From assembly GCA_031367325.1 (NCBI GenBank), contig JANLPQ010000084.1:62001-126000 (forward strand): DNA of 64,000 bases. Direction: 5' to 3'. Made by a program: the position numbers and the translations under genes. This DNA is from JAAFIP01 sp031367325 (GTDB lineage: Bacteria > Pseudomonadota > Gammaproteobacteria > Burkholderiales > Burkholderiaceae_C). The notes below the pieces were generated by a model. It worked only from the letters and a program-made list of their open reading frames with translations. It was not told where the DNA came from and ran no database searches. This document shows, piece by piece, positions 17,311 to 25,454 of the stretch. Positions within the stretch are counted from its first letter, which is position 1. Every line of letters starts with the position of its first letter.

Positions 17311-18254
17311 AAGCCCCACGCCGAGAACCCCAAGCTAAGCCTAAAACTACCGCACAAACTACAGCGAAACCCACTGCACAAGGTGGCGACAAATACAATG
17401 TGCGCCCAGAGCAATCGGTTGAATTGCTTAAAGCCCTGTACATCCTCACACGCGAAGGCAAGCTCAACCAAGACTCGCGCCGCAAGCTAAAGCAGGTGTA
17501 CCACTTGTTTAACTTTATCGAGCCTTTGCTGCTAGGGATACAAAAGCAGCATGCCGATGTGACGCTGGTAGACCATGGCGCAGGCAAATCCTACCTCGGG
17601 TTTATTTTGTATGACTTATTTTTTAAACTGCATGCACCTAAGGGCCGTGTGGTGGGTGTAGAGGTGCGCGACGAGTTGGTGCAGCGCAGCGCGCAGTTGG
17701 CTAAAGACTTTGGTTTTGCTGGTATGGATTTTTTAAACTTGTCTGTCGCAGAGTCTGAAAGCGCGCAGCAACTACCCAAGCGCATCGACATCGTCACCGC
17801 GCTACACGCCTGCAACACCGCCACTGACGACGCAATCGCCTTTGGCCTGAAACACCAAGTGCAGCACATGGTGCTGGTGCCCTGCTGCCAAGCTGAAGTG
17901 GCGGCTACGCTAAAAGAAGGCAAAAGCAAAGTCGCCCCCAACAATCCCATGGCCGAGCTGTGGCGACACCCCATCCACACCCGTGAGTTTGGCAGCCAAC
18001 TAACCAACGTGCTGCGCTGCCTGCAGCTAGAAGCGCACGGCTACGCAGTGACTGTGACCGAGCTGGTAGGCTGGGAGCATTCGATGAAAAATGAACTCAT
18101 CATCGCCACGCGGCATGCTGACACTCGCGAAAAAGTAACAGCACGTGCACGCGCTGAGCGCTTGCACGAAGTGCTAGGCCAACTGGAACTAGACGCGATG
18201 CGGCCGAGATTTTTTACGCCATTGTTGACCGCAGCTGAGTCATCTAAGCAGTAA
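17307..18254 (+). CDS. Class I SAM-dependent methyltransferase (Methyltransf_32-like)
   Basis: 315 residues from the ATG of an ATGA overlap with the DUF1415 gene; an ATG 18 bases earlier is an alternative. After a Lys/Thr/Ala-rich N terminus (about 1-30) comes a methyltransferase domain: VDHGAGKSYLGFILYD is motif I (SAM glycine loop), GRVVGVEVRDELV the acidic end of strand 2, ALHACNTATDDAI and LVPCCQAEV follow. The HACNTATD and PCC signature belongs to the Methyltransf_32 / GSTCD-like group, whose substrates are mostly unknown. Translational coupling to DUF1415 suggests a shared process. Confidence 0.8.
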   Translation: MKAPRREPQAKPKTTAQTTAKPTAQGGDKYNVRPEQSVELLKALYILTREGKLNQDSRRKLKQVYHLFNFIEPLLLGIQKQHADVTLVDHGAGKSYLGFILYDLFFKLHAPKGRVVGVEVRDELVQRSAQLAKDFGFAGMDFLNLSVAESESAQQLPKRIDIVTALHACNTATDDAIAFGLKHQVQHMVLVPCCQAEVAATLKEGKSKVAPNNPMAELWRHPIHTREFGSQLTNVLRCLQLEAHGYAVTVTELVGWEHSMKNELIIATRHADTREKVTARARAERLHEVLGQLELDAMRPRFFTPLLTAAESSKQ

Positions 18255-18684
18255 TCACCTGCACTCCTACAAGCGCCATCCGCGCAGCTGCAGCTTGGCC
18301 TTGATCAAAGGTAACAAAGTGGGTGGCCCCCAAGCGCGCCGCTATCGCAACGTGCAGAGCGTCCGCTGCTCGCAGTGGCTGGCTGGCAATTTGCACGGCC
18401 AGCTCGCCTGCGCGTACAACGTCTGTTGAGAGCGTGACTGCGGCAGCAAATTTAGCTGAGCGCAGCACATCCAATGCCGATGCCACAGCAGGTACATCAG
18501 TCGCGTCGATCAAACCCGCTCTGTGTTTGGCAGTAATGGCGCAGCGGTATTCAGCACAAGCCCAGTCGCTGCAAACCCCGCGCAGACCTTGCCCCATCAA
18601 GCGATTAACCAAGCTTTGCGCCGCATCGCTGCCCGCTTCAGTTGTGAGCAGCGCTACGGCCACACTTGTGTCCAAGTAAAACAT
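18244..18684 (-). CDS. PIN-domain toxin (VapC family)
   Basis: 146 residues with the PIN nuclease acidic set: D5 in MFYLDTSVAV, the Glu in WACAEYR (about 45), D104 in RAADALHVAIAA and D125 in FVTFDQG. VapC toxins are metal-dependent ribonucleases cutting tRNA or other RNA. The gene lies 13 bases behind its Phd-type antitoxin gene and its 3' end overlaps that of the methyltransferase gene on the other strand by 11 bases. It appears intact. Confidence 0.88.
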   Translation of the reverse strand: MFYLDTSVAVALLTTEAGSDAAQSLVNRLMGQGLRGVCSDWACAEYRCAITAKHRAGLIDATDVPAVASALDVLRSAKFAAAVTLSTDVVRAGELAVQIASQPLRAADALHVAIAARLGATHFVTFDQGQAAAARMALVGVQVITA

Positions 18685-18697
18685 CAGTCAGCGCGTT

Positions 18698-18979
18698 TCA
18701 GTAGCGTGCGCTTTGCCGCCACTCGGCTACAAAATTCTCTGCTGTGGCAGGGGCACGCGATTTAGCACGTGTTTGCGCAACAAAGCCCCCCATGTCACTC
18801 AGCCCCGTTGGTGTTGGGTTGGTAGCTACCGTCTGAAAGTCAGCAGCTTGCACACCCGACACCAAAATCAGCTTGTAGCTAGGCCTGCCGTGTTTGGCGA
18901 TGACCACCTCTTCGCCCGAATCCACCAAACTGGTGAGCTCACTGAGACGCGCTTTGGCTTGGGCTAGGCCGTATTGCAT
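18698..18979 (-). CDS. Phd/YefM-type antitoxin
   Basis: 93 residues starting with AAGGA seven bases upstream. The N-terminal half (MQYGLAQAKARLSELTSLV then EEVVIAKHGRPSYKLIL) is a Phd/YefM DNA-binding antitoxin; the C-terminal half is the usual disordered toxin-binding tail, ending FVAEWRQSARY. It precedes the PIN toxin gene. A perfect 26-bp inverted repeat lies just upstream and is the expected site for autoregulation. Confidence 0.85.
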   Translation of the reverse strand: MQYGLAQAKARLSELTSLVDSGEEVVIAKHGRPSYKLILVSGVQAADFQTVATNPTPTGLSDMGGFVAQTRAKSRAPATAENFVAEWRQSARY

Positions 18980-19002
18980 TTAGATTTCCTTGAAATAGTT
19001 AC

Positions 19003-19028
19003 TTTACGACTATAAACATAGTCGTAAA
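19003..19028. promoter_or_regulatory. Perfect palindrome upstream of the toxin-antitoxin operon (probable operator)
   Basis: TTTACGACTAT-AAAC-ATAGTCGTAAA: two 11-base arms with no mismatch, 24 bases before the antitoxin start. A partial half site, AAAGTCATAAAGTC, follows. The position fits binding by the antitoxin or toxin-antitoxin complex. Confidence 0.7.
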
Positions 19029-19340
19029 AAGTCATAAAGTCAATCGTATGCTCAATTTTTCCCTTTTGCCCTGCAGCAGCTGCATACCAGATTAGTGGCC
19101 GCTCGATGTAGCTCTTTATGCGTCTGCTTGCTCCAAGCCCTGCAAGGTGCGCAACGACACGCATAGCAGCAAGGCAAACTGCTCGAATATTAAAGTCACT
19201 AGCCGTAAGGGTAGCATCACGCTGTGTAATGCTTTAGCAGCGGGCTTAATTATTCAGAAAATTAGACATATGATCCTGCGCCACATCGTAAATATCAAAA
19301 GTAGTGGAAAATTCGATTTAGAAAACTTACCAAATTAGAT
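19029..19340. other. Intergenic stretch, start of AT-rich island
   Basis: About 310 bases between the toxin-antitoxin operator and the HEPN-like gene. I see no gene or repeat; base composition shifts here to clearly more AT than the flanks. Confidence 0.5.
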
Positions 19341-19829
19341 ATGAATAAATTTTCAGAAACTAACGACCTATTTGATAGGCATGTCCCGCATGGTGAGTTA
19401 GCACTTACGATTCTCAAGGTGCATTTACTGGTGGAAATGCACTTAACCAAATTTGTTAGTGCTCGCCTCAATGATCCAAATTTGTTGAAAATGATCCTTG
19501 ACAGAAATAGTCCAGTAAAAAGTGGCAAAGCTTTGACACTACTGGCTAGGTCTCTTGCACACTTAGATCAGATTCCATTGACGGTTAAAGACATTCATTG
19601 GGATGCTATTGACAAACTCAATAGCCTACGCAACGATATAGCACACCAACTAGAGCCGAATGCGGAGAGCTTTAAACAAAAAATAAAGAGCTTTATTATT
19701 GCTGCAGGGGATGATTCCCCAGACATGCAAAATCTAAATACAAACTTTCGCGATTGCGCTTTGTTGGTGTTTGCATTTTTAGATATCGCGCGCGACCCTA
19801 TTGTTCCTAGTGACTTTGACGAGTATTGA
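19341..19829 (+). CDS. HEPN-like domain protein
   Basis: 162 residues, largely helical in appearance. Residues 97-102, RNDIAH in LNSLRNDIAHQLEPN, form an R-x4-H motif, the mark of HEPN ribonuclease domains (toxins, Abi and CRISPR accessory enzymes). No known antitoxin gene is attached, and I cannot name a subfamily; a DUF4145-like or Abi-like protein is possible. Composition is AT-rich against its surroundings, and it lies between a PIN toxin-antitoxin pair and a zinc-finger protein, suggesting acquired DNA. It could be a toxin, a defence nuclease or an inactive sensor. Confidence 0.6.
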   Translation: MNKFSETNDLFDRHVPHGELALTILKVHLLVEMHLTKFVSARLNDPNLLKMILDRNSPVKSGKALTLLARSLAHLDQIPLTVKDIHWDAIDKLNSLRNDIAHQLEPNAESFKQKIKSFIIAAGDDSPDMQNLNTNFRDCALLVFAFLDIARDPIVPSDFDEY

Positions 19830-20130
19830 GTTAGCCCCTCTTTTTAAAGTTAGAAGCAAATGGGGTGGTGCTCAGCAGTCTTAGTTCTCCTATTGGGCGT
19901 AAAAGGCGAGGTTAAGCCATAAAACGGGATTTCAAATAATCCCATTCTTGCAACGCATAAAAGTAGTTGCTAGCCGTGCAGACTACCAGCTAGGCAATTT
20001 CAAATTCGGGGCATCTGTCTTAAGGTTGATCCGGATTTGATGTCTATTTAAAACGGATCGGCCGTGAATCGGATAAGTCTAAAGAAATAGCACCCTACGA
20101 AAAAATTAAAGTTAATGAGGATGTATATCG
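19830..20130. other. Intergenic stretch with nothing recognised
   Basis: About 300 AT-rich bases between the HEPN-like and zinc-finger genes. No repeat, RNA gene or open frame of note was seen. Confidence 0.5.
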
Positions 20131-21024
20131 ATGGATATCTTTCCATGTACCTGCGGGGGAAACAATCCTAATTGTTTCAAATGTTATGGGACTGGATTGA
20201 TCTCAGCCTCGGAGAAACCCATCGCTTGGCCAAGTACACAATTGCCGAAATTGCGCAAGATGTCGACAACCAAAGAGTCGAAGCGGCCTCAGGAGGCATC
20301 GATCAAGTCGATTGGGCACCAAGTAGCTCCTGGCTTCACGCCAAAACCAGTAGCACACATACGTACTGATACGATTGTTTGTCCAGCATGCAAACAGGAA
20401 TTTCACTTCAGGTACTTTCCAACACATAGACAACAATATCATCCAATTGCTAAAGACAATTTGAAACCAGTTGTACCGAAAAAAAAGATCCCCTCAAAAT
20501 CTAACCGCTTACTTTATCCATGTCCAGAATGCCAAGTACAAGTTTGTGATTTGGCGAAACATTTAAAAAAACAACACGGCCCGGAAACGAAAATACTCCG
20601 CGAGCTAAAGGTACCGCGCACATTAGAAGATAAAGAGCTTTCGCCACAAGGCGCTCATGCAATATCAAAATATAGAAGTTCACATCTGACTGGCAAGATC
20701 TGTGGCTTTTGCGGCATTACTGTTCCAGGAACGTCGGAGTTAAAGGCTCACCTTTATATGAAACACGGTTTCGACGAGGCTTCGCTAAGTAACAAGTCTG
20801 CTCGTCAGTACCCTGAAAATTCATCAGCTACACGTAGAATTCAAAAAAACAAAGAAAAAAATAAGCATCACCTCACGAGCGTCACTCCATCCGATCCACG
20901 TGCCGAAGAATTACGAGAGAGACGAATGGATCCGACATATGGAATGGGAGGAACTGCCCGTGATAATGGTCAATTCGGATCGCCAGTTTCATTCGATGGC
21001 ATGGACGATGAATCATTGCCTTAA
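20131..21024 (+). CDS. Protein with three C2H2-type zinc knuckles
   Basis: 297 residues; GAGG lies 11 bases before the start. Four cysteine groups are visible: an N-terminal CTCGGNNPNCFKCYGTG (C6, C8, C15, C18), like one repeat of the DnaJ zinc ribbon, then three finger-like modules: C84/C87/H99/H104, C131/C134/H144/H149 and C191/C194/H207/H212. Basic linkers separate them. The acidic tail ends RDNGQFGSPVSFDGMDDES. Arrays of C2H2 fingers are uncommon in bacteria. DNA or RNA binding is likely but unproved; I recognise no named family. The region is AT-rich. Confidence 0.65.
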   Translation: MDIFPCTCGGNNPNCFKCYGTGLISASEKPIAWPSTQLPKLRKMSTTKESKRPQEASIKSIGHQVAPGFTPKPVAHIRTDTIVCPACKQEFHFRYFPTHRQQYHPIAKDNLKPVVPKKKIPSKSNRLLYPCPECQVQVCDLAKHLKKQHGPETKILRELKVPRTLEDKELSPQGAHAISKYRSSHLTGKICGFCGITVPGTSELKAHLYMKHGFDEASLSNKSARQYPENSSATRRIQKNKEKNKHHLTSVTPSDPRAEELRERRMDPTYGMGGTARDNGQFGSPVSFDGMDDESLP

Positions 21025-21157
21025 CCGTGTCTTCTACAAACATGAGAGACGACATAAGACATTAATACTCTGCCCAAATATTGAACTAGGTCACACATGA
21101 ATTGTGGTCGAGACTATTTGAAAATCTATTAAAAGAGAATAAAAGAATTGAGTGTCA

Positions 21158-23080
21158 CTAAATTAGTAGTGACTTGGGCTGTAAAGCCCGCTCGATAAAA
21201 TCCGGTGCCACCTTAGTCTTGGGCACCTTCATGTCAAACCAACTGCGCACGTTGGTGTCTAGCCCGATGCCGTGCATGTAGTTGTACAGGGCTTTGTTCA
21301 GCGCCACGCCCAGCGCATCGTGGTCTACGCCGCCGGGGTCGATGAAGGCAATGTCGTTTTTGGCGAATTTTCCGTCGGGTAGGGCGACGAGTTTTACGCC
21401 ATAGTCTTGCGGGGCCATGCCTACGGGGGAGTGGACGGTGCAGGCGAAGCGGTGGAAGAAGCCGCTTTGGATGCAGCCTGCTGCGAATAGCTGGCGCACA
21501 TACTCTAGCGCGTCCACTGTGTCTTGTACCGTCTGGGTGGGAAAGCCGTACATCAGGTAGGCGTGCACCAAGATGCCTGCGTCAGAAAAGCCTTTGGTGA
21601 CGCGCGCTACCTGCTCTACCGACACGCCTTTTTTCATGAGTTTAAGCAAGCGGTCCGACGCTACTTCCAAGCCGCCGCTGATAGCGATGCAGCCGCTGTC
21701 GGCCAGCTCTTGGCACAGGTCTGGCGTGAAGGATTTTTCAAAGCGGATGTTGCCCCACCAGCTGATGGCCGTGTTGCGTGCTTGCAGCTCGGCGGCCAAG
21801 GCTTTGAGGGCTTTGGGTGGGGCGGCTTCGTCTACGAAGTGAAAGCCGGTTTGGCCGGTTTCTTTGACGATCGTGTCGATGCGGTTAACCAGCTCTTGCG
21901 CAGTGGTGCCTTCGTAACGCGAGATGTAGTCCAGGCTCACGTCGCAAAAGCTGCACTTCTTCCAGTAGCAGCCGTGCGCTACCGTCAGCTTGTTCCAGCG
22001 GCCGTCGCTCCACAGGCGGTGCATGGGGTTGAGCATGTCTAACAGCGACAAATATTTGTCCAGCGGCAAACCGTCCCAAGTGGGGGTGCCTACGTCGCTA
22101 AACGGCACATCGGGCTCAGCGAGGTTGATGTATTTGACCTTGCCCCCCTCTTCTGCTGATGCACGGGTGAAGGTGCGCACCAAGCGCTGCAGGCCGCGCT
22201 TGCCTTGCAAATGCTCCAAGAGCGCGAGCAGCGGGCGCTCGCCTGCATCTAGCGTGACGAAATCAAAATAGTCAAACACACGCGGCTCGGCCAGCTCACG
22301 CAGCTCGGTGTTGACATAGCCGCCGCCAAGTACCAGCGTGGTAAGCGGGCTGTGCGCCTTGATGGCTTGTGCGATGCGAAACGCGGCGTACACCGAGCCG
22401 GGGAAAGGCACGGACAGCAGCACAACTGTGGGCTGGTGTTGCGCGAAAGTTTGCAGGGCAATGTCTACAAGCGCGCTATCTACCAAAGTCAAAGGCTGCG
22501 CCAACGCCTCAGCCAGCGGATCAAACGTAGGCTGGCTGCCCGCCAGTGACTCGGCGTAGCGCACAAATTCAAAGCGCGGGTCGATCGCGTCTTTCAGCAC
22601 GTCGGCCAAGTCGTTGAGATACAACGTGGCCAGATGCCGTGCCTTGTCTTGCGCACCGAGTGCGCCAAAGGCCCAGGCCAACGGGTCACCACCTTCGTCA
22701 TCTACATACACCTCCAGCGCCTCAAAGCGCGGGCCCTCGGGCAAAAAGCTGCGCGAGTTGATGCGGTGCGCCAGCGTGGAGTCTTTGCCTTGCAAAAAGT
22801 TAATCGCAGGCGTGATGGTGGCAGCGTAGCGGTCAAACTGCTCCATAAAGAGGGCCACGCGCTCGGTGGTCTGCTCTTGCTTGTCTATCTCAGCGTGAAT
22901 GGCTTTGAGCCCGTCAGCAGAGAACAACTGCAACACCAAAGCCAACGCTACATCCGCCTGCACCGCATCCACCCCACGCGAACGCAGAAAGCCGGTGATG
23001 TAGGCGGTGGACGGGTAAGGCGTGTTGAGCTGCGTCATCGGGGGGATGAGGGACAGCACGCGTAAGGGCTGGGTTGACAT
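21158..23080 (-). CDS. B12-binding radical SAM protein
   Basis: 640 residues from MSTQPLRVLSLIPPMTQLN; a start 30 bases earlier is possible. The N-terminal part includes a cobalamin-binding-like Rossmann domain (QPTVVLLSVPFPGSV, LVLGGGYVNTEL, DAGERPLLALL at about 215-290). The radical SAM domain follows with the cluster cysteines C371, C376 and C379 in CYWKKCSFC, a CX4CX2C spacing instead of CX3CX2C, as seen in other 'CYW' members. The SAM-binding GGLEVAS and the C-terminal YLMYGFPTQT segment also match. Such enzymes methylate or rearrange unactivated carbons; the substrate is unknown. It stands alone. Confidence 0.82.
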   Translation of the reverse strand: MSTQPLRVLSLIPPMTQLNTPYPSTAYITGFLRSRGVDAVQADVALALVLQLFSADGLKAIHAEIDKQEQTTERVALFMEQFDRYAATITPAINFLQGKDSTLAHRINSRSFLPEGPRFEALEVYVDDEGGDPLAWAFGALGAQDKARHLATLYLNDLADVLKDAIDPRFEFVRYAESLAGSQPTFDPLAEALAQPLTLVDSALVDIALQTFAQHQPTVVLLSVPFPGSVYAAFRIAQAIKAHSPLTTLVLGGGYVNTELRELAEPRVFDYFDFVTLDAGERPLLALLEHLQGKRGLQRLVRTFTRASAEEGGKVKYINLAEPDVPFSDVGTPTWDGLPLDKYLSLLDMLNPMHRLWSDGRWNKLTVAHGCYWKKCSFCDVSLDYISRYEGTTAQELVNRIDTIVKETGQTGFHFVDEAAPPKALKALAAELQARNTAISWWGNIRFEKSFTPDLCQELADSGCIAISGGLEVASDRLLKLMKKGVSVEQVARVTKGFSDAGILVHAYLMYGFPTQTVQDTVDALEYVRQLFAAGCIQSGFFHRFACTVHSPVGMAPQDYGVKLVALPDGKFAKNDIAFIDPGGVDHDALGVALNKALYNYMHGIGLDTNVRSWFDMKVPKTKVAPDFIERALQPKSLLI

Positions 23081-23431
23081 GAGGTGATTATCCCGCGAGT
23101 TGTGGGCCATTACTTTGGCGATTAACAGAGAGGTTTATTGCTCGGGGGGTATTTGGGCTAACGTGGGTACGCTTGGTTGGGTGTGCATCGACCGCCTTCA
23201 TACAGGGGTATCAGAAATCGGTCGGGCAATATAGCCCCAGCCGTGCAGCGAAAATGGTAGAGCGTAACCCGCAGTCTCCGGAAAGCTGTCGTGTTCAATA
23301 CCGGTAGTGCACTGCCTTGTTTGCAGGCGAGATGGTGTGTGCCGAACGACCGATTTCTGGTACTCCAGTATGAGGGCGTTTGGCACACACCATCTCGCCT
23401 GACAGCGTGCAAAAACAAAGCGCCCAAGTGA
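23081..23431. other. Intergenic region holding an H1 hairpin
   Basis: About 350 bases between two minus-strand genes. The only recognised element is H1 hairpin copy 2, with a CCGGTAG block before it that is also shared with copy 1. The rest shows nothing. Confidence 0.6.
23325..23400. repeat. Covarying hairpin family H1, copy 2
   Basis: AGGCGAGATGGTGTGTGCC pairs perfectly with GGCACACACCATCTCGCCT. The loop keeps GATTTCTGGTACTCCAGTAT from copy 1 (2137-2209), while stem positions differ on both sides in a complementary way: ATAGCG/CGCTAT there, ATGGTG/CACCAT here. Confidence 0.85.
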
Positions 23432-24337
23432 CTACACCAACAACTTTCCAGCAGCCGCCTTAATCGCCAATGTCAACCGCCCCGCCTGTGGAGCCTCGCG
23501 CTGCCAGTGGTGCCAAAACAGCGGTACATCCACAAACTGACCAGGAAACAGGTCTACCAATATGCCGCTGGGTAAATCAAGGGGAGCTTGAATGTCAGCC
23601 TGCATGCCCCAGCCTAGGCCGCTGAGCAGGCCTAGGCGGTAGGCATCTACAGCGGGGATGTAATGGCGCGGATAGCCCAGGTCAGTTACGCCAAAGCATT
23701 GCTGCAAAAACTGGTCTTGCAGGCCGTCTTTGCGGTTAAAGCCAATGGCGGGGTGGGTAACTAGCTGGTGCAGGCCGATGCTACGCTTTTTACCCAGCAG
23801 CTTGTCACGCAAATTGGGCGCTGCCACACACCGGTAGCGCATGGTGCCCAGTGGCTCGGCCACGCAGCCGCGCAGGGGCGTGGGCAGGGTGGTCACGCAG
23901 CCAATCACGTCGCCGTTTTTCAGCCATTCCAGCGTGTGGTCTTGGTCGTCTACTGTGACGTCTAGCGTGAGCTTGTGCTTTTGCAGCGCGGCCTGAATGC
24001 CGGGGAAGAACCACGAGGCCAATGAGTCTGCGTTGACTGCGACGCTGATGTTTTGATAAGCGCTGCGCCCCGCGCGGCCTGCGGGCTGCAAGGTGTGTTG
24101 CAAATCGGCCTCTAGCAATCGCACTTGCTTGATGTGGGTGAGCAGCGCTTGGCCCGCAGGCGTGGCGCGGGCGACTTTGCCGCGTACCAATAGGCGCTGG
24201 CCTAGCGATTCTTCTAACGCTTTGATGCGCAGGCTGGTGGCGGCCAGTGTGATGCGCAGCGTGACGGCAGCGGCAGACAGGCTGCCGGTTTGCACCGTGG
24301 CGTCAAAAGCGGCGAGCTGGCGCGGGTCAAATTGCAT
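23432..24337 (-). CDS. argP: LysR-family regulator ArgP (IciA/LysG type)
   Basis: 301 residues. The DNA-binding domain opens FDPRQLAAFDATVQTGSLSA and contains AATSLRIKALEESLGQRLLV; the effector domain has FFPGIQAALQ. The sequence style and the divergent placement 103 bases from a lysE/argO gene identify it as ArgP, which activates the exporter gene in response to arginine or lysine. The intergenic region is very AT-rich, as is usual for LysR targets. Confidence 0.87.
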   Translation of the reverse strand: MQFDPRQLAAFDATVQTGSLSAAAVTLRITLAATSLRIKALEESLGQRLLVRGKVARATPAGQALLTHIKQVRLLEADLQHTLQPAGRAGRSAYQNISVAVNADSLASWFFPGIQAALQKHKLTLDVTVDDQDHTLEWLKNGDVIGCVTTLPTPLRGCVAEPLGTMRYRCVAAPNLRDKLLGKKRSIGLHQLVTHPAIGFNRKDGLQDQFLQQCFGVTDLGYPRHYIPAVDAYRLGLLSGLGWGMQADIQAPLDLPSGILVDLFPGQFVDVPLFWHHWQREAPQAGRLTLAIKAAAGKLLV

Positions 24338-24440
24338 GTAACTATTAAACCAAATTTAAGCAAATATAGAAATAGTTAATTTTGTTTAATATTTTGCCCT
24401 AAGAGTGCATGATGTAACCTGATTTAAAGGAACTCTTACC

Positions 24441-25061
24441 ATGACCGCCGCTTTCTCAGGCATGCTGCTTAGCTTGTCGCTGATTATCGCCATTGGCCCA
24501 CAAAACGCGCACGTACTGCGTATGGGGTTGCTGCGCTCGCATGTGGGGCTGACCGTGCTGGCCTGCGCGGTGACTGACGTGATTTTGATTGGTATTGGTG
24601 TGGCGGGCTTAGCGCAACTGGGCAGCTTGTCGGCGGCAGTGCAGGGTGCAATGATAGGCGCAGCGATACTGTTTTTACTGCACTACGGCTGGGGCGCAGC
24701 GCGGCGCGCGTGGGTTAACCAATACAAGGGCTTAAGCGCTACCCAGCAAGGCGCGCCCACCACCAAGTCGCAAGCCTTGGGCACGGCCTTAGCTTTCTCA
24801 TGGCTTAACCCCCACGCTTGGCTAGACACGGCGGTGCTGATCGGCACCGCGTCGCTGGCATATAGCCGCCCTGACAACTGGAAGTTTGGCGCAGGCGCGG
24901 CAGCCGGGTCGCTGCTGTGGTTTGTAGCACTGGGCTTGGGCGCACAGCTACTGGCCCACAAACTGGCAAGGCCTGCGGTGTGGCGCGGTATTGATGCGAC
25001 GGTGGCACTGACCATGTGGGGCACAGCGTTGTGGTTGGCTATGGGCTTGCTGAAGAGTTAA
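24441..25061 (+). CDS. LysE/ArgO-family basic amino acid exporter
   Basis: 206 residues, AAGGA ten bases before ATG. Five to six membrane segments; the opening LSLIIAIGPQNAHVLRMGL is the LysE-family signature, and FSWLNPHAWLDTAVLIG matches the second conserved block. It exports lysine or arginine across the inner membrane to prevent excess. It is divergent from argP, its probable activator. ArgO and LysE cannot be distinguished by eye. Confidence 0.9.
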   Translation: MTAAFSGMLLSLSLIIAIGPQNAHVLRMGLLRSHVGLTVLACAVTDVILIGIGVAGLAQLGSLSAAVQGAMIGAAILFLLHYGWGAARRAWVNQYKGLSATQQGAPTTKSQALGTALAFSWLNPHAWLDTAVLIGTASLAYSRPDNWKFGAGAAAGSLLWFVALGLGAQLLAHKLARPAVWRGIDATVALTMWGTALWLAMGLLKS

Positions 25062-25072
25062 TTCAGCACTAT

Positions 25073-25205
25073 AGAAATAATAGCTGCTTAAGCAGGATTT
25101 GCTTGGGTTACTGGGTTATTTTGTTATTAAATTTGCCGTTTGAAGTGGTTTGGCGGTGTCTATTCTGCTTTGTGCCTTCGTACCAGGTTCGTTGTTCTAG
25201 AACGC
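25073..25205 (+). repeat. CR1 repeat, long version
   Basis: AATAGCTGCTTAAGCAGG, then TTGGGTTACTGGG, GAAGTGGTTTGG and the CAGGTTCGTTGTTCTAG block, parallel to 7903-8045. Confidence 0.75.
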
Positions 25206-25233
25206 GACCACGCCAGTGGAGCGCAGCAACGTT

Positions 25234-25290
25234 CGGTGTGCCTATGACAAACAATAAAGGGCCGCAGGCCCGTTTGGCATGGGCATACCG
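25234..25290. repeat. Covarying hairpin family H2, copy 2
   Basis: Stem CGGTGTGCC/GGCATACCG (one G-T pair) around a loop with ATGACAAACAATAAAGGG and CCGTTTGGCAT, which is the reverse complement of the loop at 8064-8102. The outer flanks are not inverted, so the loop is flipped in its context. Confidence 0.8.
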
Positions 25291-25387
25291 TGCGGTGCTG
25301 TGTGAGCGCGAAGTGCTAAGACAGAACAGGACTAATGAACGAAACGGTGCTGTGCAACCGCGCTGTCTATGTAAATTTTTTCTAAGC

Positions 25388-25450
25388 AGCTATAAATTCA
25401 ATAGCTGCTTGAGCAAATTCTACGGCCTAGAACGCTTAAAAAGCACTAAA
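25388..25450 (+). repeat. CR1 dispersed repeat
   Basis: TATAAATTCAATAGCTGCTT then GAGCAAATTCTACGGCCTAG and a 3' block ending AAAAAGCACT; it abuts the 3' end of the following LysR gene. Confidence 0.8.
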
Positions 25451-25454
25451 AACT

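Larger units (their letters stand above)
25062..25454. other. Repeat-filled intergenic region between convergent genes
   Basis: About 390 bases between the LysE gene (+) and a LysR gene (-). It holds an extended CR1 (25073-25205), the H2 hairpin copy 2 (25234-25290) and another CR1 (25388-25450). An open frame crosses it but is made of repeat and was not taken as a gene. Confidence 0.75.

Noticed and set aside
18964..19164. Minus-strand open frame of 66 codons upstream of the antitoxin
   Set aside because: It runs through the operator palindrome and into the antitoxin start; no domain recognised.
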